From Dehalococcoidia bacterium (GTDB lineage: Bacteria > Chloroflexota > Dehalococcoidia > UBA2979): a stretch of DNA of 37,295 nucleotides. This document shows, piece after piece, positions 32,257 to 37,295 of this stretch (position 1 is the first letter of the stretch; every line of letters starts with the position of its first letter). The stretch is taken from NCBI GenBank assembly GCA_023228825.1, contig JALOAL010000021.1, positions 1 to 37,295 of the forward strand, written 5' to 3'. The notes beneath the pieces were generated by a model that was given only the letters and a program-made list of their open reading frames with translations, did no database searches and was not told the origin of the DNA. Position numbers and translations under genes: made by a program.

Positions 32257-33351
32257 CTACTCCAGGCTGGCGGTTACCGCGTCCCGCAGTTCGCCCTCGT
32301 CCGTGATGCCCTCCAGGGCGGCGGAGACACGGCCGGAGGCGTCCACCACGTAGATGAACGGCTCGCTCTCCAGGCCCCAGTCAAACACCGCCTGCACCGG
32401 CTGCAGGAGGCCCTGCGTGCGCGCCACCTCGATCACGTACGGCTCCACGTGGATGAAGTCCACCTGGTCGCCGTACTGCTCCCAGACCGGCTTCACCACC
32501 GCGTCCAGCACCGGCCCGCAGAAGCGAGTCTGGCAGAAGGCCGGGGTGACGAAGGCGATCACCGTGGGCCGCCCGTTCTGGATGGACTCCGCGATCGTCG
32601 TGTCCAGCATCGCCTCGATCGGTTCCGCCGCCGTGCTCACCTCGCGGGGGTCGCCGCCCACGTCCGCGAGCGTAAGTTGCTCCACGGCCACGGCGGGGTC
32701 GCCGATGATCGGCATCGGCGGATCCTGCACCACGAAGCGCACCATGCGCAGGTCTCGGTAAGTCTCGCCACCGGTGGTCACGTCTAGCGAGACGCCCCAC
32801 CAGCCCTGCTGGTCGAACTCCACCATCGTGGTGAACACCGTCGTCAGCGCGTCCTCGTGGGCGGGGAGGAGGGGCGCGTCGCCTCGCGGCTTCGCGTGCG
32901 CGACCGGGCGGGTCGAGTCCCCGGCCAGATCCAGGCGCGCAACGCCGGGGTCGGCGTGCTGGTGATCCTCGTGGACGTCCAGCGTGCGAGAGACCATCTG
33001 GAACTCGCCCGCGGCGACCACGCCGTCCGGGTCAGCGACGGGATCCTGCGCCAGGCGGTAGACATAGGCCGTCACGTCCGCCTCGATGACCAGCGTGTCG
33101 TCCGGGAGGAACAGCGCGACGGCCAGCCGGTTCGTCCCCACCCCCAGCCCGTTCGGCGAGTTGAGGATGCGCGGCAGGAAGGGGGCGTCCGCCACGGACG
33201 CCGTCACCCCCTGGTTGTCCCACCCGGTGTCGCGCGAGAGTGACGAGCCGCCCTCGCTGTCGTCGCCGCCTCCGCATGCTGCGAGCGCAACGGCCAGGCC
33301 GCCCAGGACGAGGATGGCGAAAAATCGCCCACGGAAGTACCGGTTCACCAT
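32257..33351 (-). CDS. Lipoprotein with thioredoxin-like domain (CX4C)
   Basis: 364 residues from the ATG at 33351 behind CCGGAGG; the upstream part of the frame (to 34182) is the transporter gene read out of frame. A lipobox ends V-A-L-A-A-C (C26), followed by a Gly/Asp/Ser linker. A beta-rich middle domain holds many His and Asp residues (L-D-V-H-E-D-H-Q-H-A-D, 124-134). The C-terminal domain, from about residue 245, has the thioredoxin-like fold: T-V-I-A-F-V-T-P-A-F-C-Q-T-R-F-C-G-P with C273 and C278, then cis-Pro-like S-E-P-F-I-Y-V-V-D-A-S-G. The CX4C spacing is unusual. The His-rich stretch suggests possible metal handling. It could be a redox or copper-related protein on the outer face. 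Confidence 0.78.
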   Translation of the reverse strand: MVNRYFRGRFFAILVLGGLAVALAACGGGDDSEGGSSLSRDTGWDNQGVTASVADAPFLPRILNSPNGLGVGTNRLAVALFLPDDTLVIEADVTAYVYRLAQDPVADPDGVVAAGEFQMVSRTLDVHEDHQHADPGVARLDLAGDSTRPVAHAKPRGDAPLLPAHEDALTTVFTTMVEFDQQGWWGVSLDVTTGGETYRDLRMVRFVVQDPPMPIIGDPAVAVEQLTLADVGGDPREVSTAAEPIEAMLDTTIAESIQNGRPTVIAFVTPAFCQTRFCGPVLDAVVKPVWEQYGDQVDFIHVEPYVIEVARTQGLLQPVQAVFDWGLESEPFIYVVDASGRVSAALEGITDEGELRDAVTASLE

Positions 33352-33476
33352 CTGCCTCCGGAAGTGTGGTGGTGTGGCCTCGATCATCTCACGCCGCACG
33401 CCAGCGGAGACGACGCCCGTATTACGCCCTGCCAGCGGCGACGAGCGCGACGAGGGCCAGCAGCGAGGGCGGGGCG

Positions 33477-34433
33477 TCAGGACGCCGCCGCCTCGCCCTC
33501 GGCCGCGGGGTCGGCGGCGGACGCGGAGGCCGGCTGCGGGGCGCTCACCTGCACCGGCGCGCGCGCACTGCGGTTCACGACGACGATTCCCAGGATGATC
33601 AGCGACAGGCCCGGCGCCAGCGCCAGCGCCGGCACCTCGTTCAAGACGAGCCAGCCCCAGAACTGCGCGGCGATGGGCGCCAGGTACGTGACGAACGAGG
33701 CCTGCGTGGCCTCCACGTTCGAGAGGAGCCAGAAGTAGAGGATCACCGCCACGCCCTGTGACAGCAGCGCCAGCCCCAGCGCCGCCGCCACGGTGCGTCC
33801 CTCCAGGTGCAGCGGATTCGGAGGATCGCCGGCCAGGAACAGCAGCGGTGTGAGCATGAGCAGGGCCATGGTGTTCTGCGCCCCCGCCAGCGTAGTGGTG
33901 TCCACGCCCAGCAGGCGCCTGCGCGTGAACACCGCACCCGCGGCGTAACTCATGGCCGCCGCCACCACCGCGAGTTGCCCCTGCGTGCTCCCGGAGCGCA
34001 GGTCCAGCGCGTCCGGCCCGATGATCACGGCAAGCCCCACGAAGCCGATGGTGACGCCCACCGCCTTCCCCTTTGTGAGTCGCTCCGCGGGCAGGAAGAT
34101 CGTGGAGAGGATGGCCACGCCGAACGGCATGGCGCCGTTGAGGACGGCGGCCAGGTTGGACGGGATCTCGCGCTCGCCCCACGGGATCAGCACCATGGGG
34201 ATCGCCGACCCGAAGAGCCCGACGACCGCCACGTCCCGCCAGTACACGCGCGACCTTGGCAGCCCTCGCCGGAGCGACGCCACCACCGCGCCGATGAGCA
34301 GCCCGCCGCCCGCCAGCCTCGCCCAGGCAATGGCGATGGGCGTCAGTTCGTCCAGCATGACCTTGATGAACATGAAGGACGCGCCCCAGATCAGGGAGAG
34401 CGCGGCCAGGGCCAGCAGGTGGATGGGACGCAT
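33477..34433 (-). CDS. EamA/DMT-family transporter
   Basis: 318 residues, ATG preceded by GAGG. About ten hydrophobic helices form two EamA halves. The first begins L-S-L-I-W-G-A-S-F-M-F-I-K, typical of the family. The second has A-A-M-S-Y-A-A-G-A-V-F and later E-A-T-Q-A-S-F-V-T-Y-L-A-P-I-A-A. The C-terminal 35 residues are Ala/Pro/Glu-rich and cytoplasmic. These carriers export metabolites or amino acids; substrate unknown. The gap to the lipoprotein gene downstream is 125 bases. Confidence 0.92.
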   Translation of the reverse strand: MRPIHLLALAALSLIWGASFMFIKVMLDELTPIAIAWARLAGGGLLIGAVVASLRRGLPRSRVYWRDVAVVGLFGSAIPMVLIPWGEREIPSNLAAVLNGAMPFGVAILSTIFLPAERLTKGKAVGVTIGFVGLAVIIGPDALDLRSGSTQGQLAVVAAAMSYAAGAVFTRRRLLGVDTTTLAGAQNTMALLMLTPLLFLAGDPPNPLHLEGRTVAAALGLALLSQGVAVILYFWLLSNVEATQASFVTYLAPIAAQFWGWLVLNEVPALALAPGLSLIILGIVVVNRSARAPVQVSAPQPASASAADPAAEGEAAAS

Positions 34434-34484
34434 GGGTGACCTCGACAGCGATCAGAGGACAGTGGGCGTGGGACAGCGGGGACG

Positions 34485-34844
34485 CTAGCGGGCGAGTCCT
34501 GACGCGCCCAGGTCGGCGCCCGCATGGACGCCTTCCACCACGGCCTCTACGTCAAACACCTCGAACGACGGCTGGACGCCGGTCATCTCACCCACCGGGC
34601 TCGCGTTGACCGCGTCCACCACCGCCTGGCGCTGCTCCGGCGTGTCGAAGAGATAGAGCGCGCCCCAGCGTCCGGTCTCCGGGTTGGAGATCCACGTCTT
34701 CTGCCGCAACCCCGCCATCTGCTCGAAGCGCGGGACGGAGCGCTCCCGCACGTACGCCCGCAACTCCTCGAACGAGGCGCGCGACGCCGCCCCCCCGGGA
34801 CCGAGGTCCCACATCACCTGGAGCGCGAAGAGTGGCGTGGTCAT
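34485..34844 (-). CDS. YdhR-like dimeric alpha/beta-barrel protein
   Basis: 119 residues from the ATG at 34844. G-L-R-Q-K-T-W-I-S-N-P-E-T-G-R-W-G-A-L-Y-L-F-D resembles YdhR-type putative monooxygenases (dimeric ferredoxin-like barrels). The true substrate is unknown. There is no Shine-Dalgarno; instead TATACT lies at 34855-34860, ten bases before the ATG, suggesting an almost leaderless transcript. A longer frame from 34883 would include that element and is not preferred. Confidence 0.72.
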   Translation of the reverse strand: MTTPLFALQVMWDLGPGGAASRASFEELRAYVRERSVPRFEQMAGLRQKTWISNPETGRWGALYLFDTPEQRQAVVDAVNASPVGEMTGVQPSFEVFDVEAVVEGVHAGADLGASGLAR

Positions 34845-34935
34845 GAGGTGGCGAAGTATATGCCGCAGACGGACTACGGCCACGAGGGCTGGCGGGGCAG
34901 AGGCAGACAGAAGCGGACAGGTGTGGGCCCGGCGG

Positions 34936-35448
34936 CTACAGGACCTCGCGGGCGTAGGCGGTGGAGAGGGCGTCCGCGTACTCGTTCCAGAGGGAGCCGT
35001 CGTGCGCCTTGATCCAGCGGATGCGCGCCAGCGGGCGTTCCTTCGCCAGCGCGTACGCCTCCTTGACCAGTTCCAGGTTCTTCACCTCGCCGTCGCGGCG
35101 GCGCCAACCGTTGCGCTCCCAGCCGGCGGCCCACTGGGTGAGGGTGTTCACCACCAACTGCGAGTCGGTGTAGACGTCCATCGCCTCGTCCGGACCCAGC
35201 ATGCGCAGGCCGTGGATCATGGCCGTGAACTCCATGCGGTTGTTCGTGGTGGCGGGGTCGTGGCCGTATTCCTGTGCCAGGATGTGGCCGTCGATCACGT
35301 ACACCGCGCCCCAGCCGCCGGGGCCGGGGTTGCCAGCGCAGGATCCATCCGTGAACACGCCGGTCTGAGGGCCTCCGCTATGGCGCGCCAGCACCTGCGT
35401 CAGCGTGAGCGGCGCAATGCTGCCGGACGACCGGAACGAGGACCGCAC
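34936..35448 (-). CDS. rnhA: Ribonuclease HI
   Basis: 170 residues from the GTG at 35448; the frame is open to a GTG at 35535, overlapping the preceding gene, but that extension is Arg/Ser-rich and without a ribosome-binding site. Catalytic residues are D34 (F-T-D-G-S-C-A-G-N-P-G-P-G-G-W-G), E73 (N-N-R-M-E), D95 (Y-T-D-S) and D159 (N-E-Y-A-D). W-I-K-A-H-D-G-S-L-W provides the His loop. It degrades RNA in RNA-DNA hybrids. It lies downstream of the secreted repeat protein on the same strand, probably by chance. Confidence 0.9.
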   Translation of the reverse strand: MRSSFRSSGSIAPLTLTQVLARHSGGPQTGVFTDGSCAGNPGPGGWGAVYVIDGHILAQEYGHDPATTNNRMEFTAMIHGLRMLGPDEAMDVYTDSQLVVNTLTQWAAGWERNGWRRRDGEVKNLELVKEAYALAKERPLARIRWIKAHDGSLWNEYADALSTAYAREVL

Positions 35449-35518
35449 GGGGCCCGCCCGTGTGTGGTCGTCCGCGCTCCGCGAGCGCTGCGAGGATCGC
35501 GACGGGCGACGCCCGCCG

Positions 35519-37048
35519 CTATTCCAGCGAGACACCGTTGTACAACATGACCGGATCGCCCTCGAACACGTCGCTCTCCAGGTTCGCGACCACCACCACC
35601 GGGCGGTCCGCCACGATCACCCCGCTGCCCACCCAGCCGTCCGGCAACTGGCGGTTCTGCCACTGCCGGAAGGTCTGCTGGCCCTTGACCGAGGTGGGAC
35701 CGGGCGGGAAGAGGCCGTTGGGGAACGCCTTGGAGTAGTACACCACGTAGACGTTCGCCTCCGACCCGTCGAACGTCAGCACCCGGAACCACGAGTTCCA
35801 GCCCCGGTTGCCCCCGAACGGTCCGTAGTTCTTGTTCAGCACCGGCAGCACCACCTGCGTGGACGCCTCTTCCGAGGTGAACCCACGGTAGTCCGCCAGC
35901 GCGCCATCGTCAGAGATGCGCTGGGCCACCACGGCCACGGGCTCCACGGACTGCATGCGCACGGTGCCGGAGAAGCGATCCGGCAGGATCACCCCATCCG
36001 GCAGGCAGCCGTCCGTGCCGCGCGCGCGCTGGTCGCAGGTGCGGTTGCCGAAGACCAGCAGCGTGTGTTCCACCTCGAACTGGGCGCCGGTGTCGGTGAC
36101 GCCGGAGAAGAGCAGGGTGACCTCGTTGGGGAGGCTGGGCTGGGCGCTCATGATGCGGAAGCGCGTGGAGAACCGGCTCTGGCCCTCCGTGTGGTTGCGG
36201 TCCACCAGCGGCAGCAGCACCACCCGGCTCGCCTCGTCCTCTGCCACCCCTCGGTACGAGGCGAGGCCGGCGTCCTGGCGGGCGCGCGTGTCCACGGTCA
36301 CCTGGAGTTGCGCGGAGGCGGCGGAGACGCCGGTGGCCGTGGGCTGCGCGACCACCAGCGCGGAGCCCTCGAACCCGAAGGCTACCGGCAGCGTGTGTTC
36401 GTCGCGCACCCAGGAGGCGTGCGGGGCCAGGTAGTAGCCCCCGTTGGGGCACAGCGCAGAGGGCGTGGCCGGGTCCACGCGCGTGGGGGACGTGCTCCCC
36501 TGCTGGTGGTACACCACCTGCACGCACGAGGCCTGATCCTCCAGGGTGTTTTGCACCACGATGCGGCTCGCGTAGTCGCGGCTGTTGGTCACCCACGGCA
36601 GCACGAAGCGCGAGGCGCCGGAGCCCAGCCGCAGGGCGTCCCCGGCGATCTGGAACTCGCCGTCTGCCCGCAGCACGTCGCGGGCGAGCAGCGCGGTGAA
36701 GGGCTGGTCCGCGGTGATGTAGGCGGAGCCTCGGTAGTCCGCGCCCAGGGGGGCGAGGGTCTGCTGGAAGAAGGAGCGGCCGAAGCCGGCGGGCAGCGCG
36801 TCGCACACGAGCGCTCGAGGGCAGGAGTCGCGCGCGGCCAGGCGGCCGTTGTTGTCGTAGAAGTCGATCTCGACCGCTGCGGGCCGGGTGCCCACGTTCT
36901 GGATGCGGATCCACGAGTTCTCGTCGCCCAGGTCCACGCTCTGCGAGGACACGGGCGTATTCCCCAGCCCGAACGCTGCGAGGGCGAAGGCAATCAGGAG
37001 CGCGGCGGCCGTCCGAGGGCGTCGCCCTCGTCCTGGTGGTCCGGTCAC
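35519..37048 (-). CDS. Secreted beta-repeat protein
   Basis: 509 residues from a GTG with AGAGGG upstream. A basic start and A-A-A-L-L-I-A-F-A-L-A-A-F-G-L-G make a signal peptide. About four related repeats follow, each with a W/R-I-x-x-Q-N-like strand and Y-Y/F-Y core: S-W-I-R-I-Q-N-V-G, S-R-I-V-V-Q-N-T-L, T-R-F-R-I-M-S, and S-W-F-R-V-L-T-F. Each is followed by a strand like V-V-A-Q or A-L-L-A-R and a Y-R-G/Y-N-G turn (D-Y-R-G occurs twice). I know similar repeats from secreted Chloroflexota proteins; adhesion or surface binding is a guess. Several paired Cys may form disulfides. Confidence 0.75.
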   Translation of the reverse strand: MTGPPGRGRRPRTAAALLIAFALAAFGLGNTPVSSQSVDLGDENSWIRIQNVGTRPAAVEIDFYDNNGRLAARDSCPRALVCDALPAGFGRSFFQQTLAPLGADYRGSAYITADQPFTALLARDVLRADGEFQIAGDALRLGSGASRFVLPWVTNSRDYASRIVVQNTLEDQASCVQVVYHQQGSTSPTRVDPATPSALCPNGGYYLAPHASWVRDEHTLPVAFGFEGSALVVAQPTATGVSAASAQLQVTVDTRARQDAGLASYRGVAEDEASRVVLLPLVDRNHTEGQSRFSTRFRIMSAQPSLPNEVTLLFSGVTDTGAQFEVEHTLLVFGNRTCDQRARGTDGCLPDGVILPDRFSGTVRMQSVEPVAVVAQRISDDGALADYRGFTSEEASTQVVLPVLNKNYGPFGGNRGWNSWFRVLTFDGSEANVYVVYYSKAFPNGLFPPGPTSVKGQQTFRQWQNRQLPDGWVGSGVIVADRPVVVVANLESDVFEGDPVMLYNGVSLE

Positions 37049-37080
37049 CCGAGACCCTCTCTCCCCGCCCGCCAGTGGCG

Positions 37081-37142
37081 ATGGTAGGGCACCTGCTGGT
37101 TCGGGGTAAGGCTGGTTCGGGGTAAGACCGCTTCGGGGTAAG
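37081..37142 (-). promoter_or_regulatory. Promoter with three tandem 16-base repeats before the secreted protein
   Basis: On the plus strand GCTGGTTCGGGGTAAG occurs at 37095-37110 and 37111-37126, and ACCGCTTCGGGGTAAG at 37127-37142. On the minus strand TTACCC (37104-37109) and TACCAT (37081-37086) with a 17-base spacer resemble a promoter. The -35 is in the first repeat, so the other copies could be activator sites. Confidence 0.5.
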
Positions 37143-37233
37143 ACCGGCCGGCGCCTGTACTGACGCGGGGCCTCGTGGTTACTGGGTGGTGTTGGCGTTG
37201 CCGTCCAGCCGCAGCAGGGGGCCGAGCCCGCGC

Positions 37234-37295
37234 TTACTCGCCGGCGCCGGCGGTGGGGGTGCCCGGGCCGGGCGTGCCGGTCGAGGTGGGGGTGG
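37234..37295 (-). CDS. 3' end of a gene with Thr/Pro/Gly-rich tail
   Basis: The minus strand from the window edge reads T-P-T-S-T-G-T-P-G-P-G-T-P-T-A-G-A-G-E then TAA (37234-37236). Almost every codon ends in C or G, unlike the alternative frame. Such tails are common in secreted or membrane proteins of these bacteria. Nothing more can be said from 19 residues. Confidence 0.5.
   Translation of the reverse strand, partial: TPTSTGTPGPGTPTAGAGE

Noticed and set aside
32257..34182. A 641-residue frame covering lipoprotein and transporter.
   Set aside because: Only the part from ATG 33351 has a signal peptide and a ribosome-binding site; the rest is the EamA gene out of frame.
37179..37295. Alternative minus-strand frame ending at TAA 37179-37181.
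   Set aside because: Several early codons end in A or T, unlike this genome's genes; the frame ending at 37234 has G/C at nearly every third position.

Overview
The window is high-GC bacterial DNA packed with genes on both strands. The gene set suggests a Chloroflexota-like organism: an HrcA/CIRCE-controlled hrcA-grpE-dnaK cluster, two MoxR/DUF58 modules (one with a TgpA-type transglutaminase-like protein), a MrfAB repair pair, a secreted beta-repeat protein, and a Thr/Pro-rich tail at the right edge. This assignment comes from gene content and is moderately sure at phylum level only. No rRNA, tRNA, insertion sequence, prophage or CRISPR array was recognised.

Layout. 1-4140: a fragment of a gene at the left edge, then a minus-strand mrfA-mrfB operon (helicase plus DEDD exonuclease) whose promoter carries two LexA-type boxes, one lying exactly between the -35 and the -10. 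4147-6768: small genes, including a retropepsin-like protease paired with a DUF5678-like protein, a Cys-containing DUF2325-like protein, a 73-residue Cys-rich protein, a 341-base intergenic region full of short repeats, and an unknown protein divergent from a LuxR-type regulator. 6856-15683: luxR-type regulator, CIRCE-hrcA-grpE-dnaK and a strong terminator, a tyrosine-phosphatase-like gene, mscL with a zinc-ribbon tail, then dnaJ-prmA. 15729-17431: a VapBC module whose toxin seems to start at CTG, then an M23 lipoprotein. 17624-27995: two convergent MoxR modules, moxR-DUF58-tgpA on plus and moxR-DUF58-batD-batA-batBC on minus, overlapping tail to tail by 39 bases. 28083-32170: a frameshifted epimerase remnant, then dnaE, whose upstream region holds a LexA-type box and a perfect DnaA box. 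32257-37295: a thioredoxin-fold lipoprotein, an EamA transporter, a YdhR-like protein, RNase HI, a secreted repeat protein, and the end of another gene.

How the parts fit. Three stress circuits can be read from the DNA: heat shock (HrcA on CIRCE), DNA damage (LexA-type boxes before mrfAB and dnaE), and envelope maintenance (two MoxR/VWA modules, MscL, M23 lipoprotein). The most unusual items are the SOS-type control of mrfAB and of what looks like the main replicative polymerase, a TgpA-like protein that has lost all three triad residues, an identical nonamer upstream of both MoxR operons, and a BatB-BatC fusion with a lipobox inside it.
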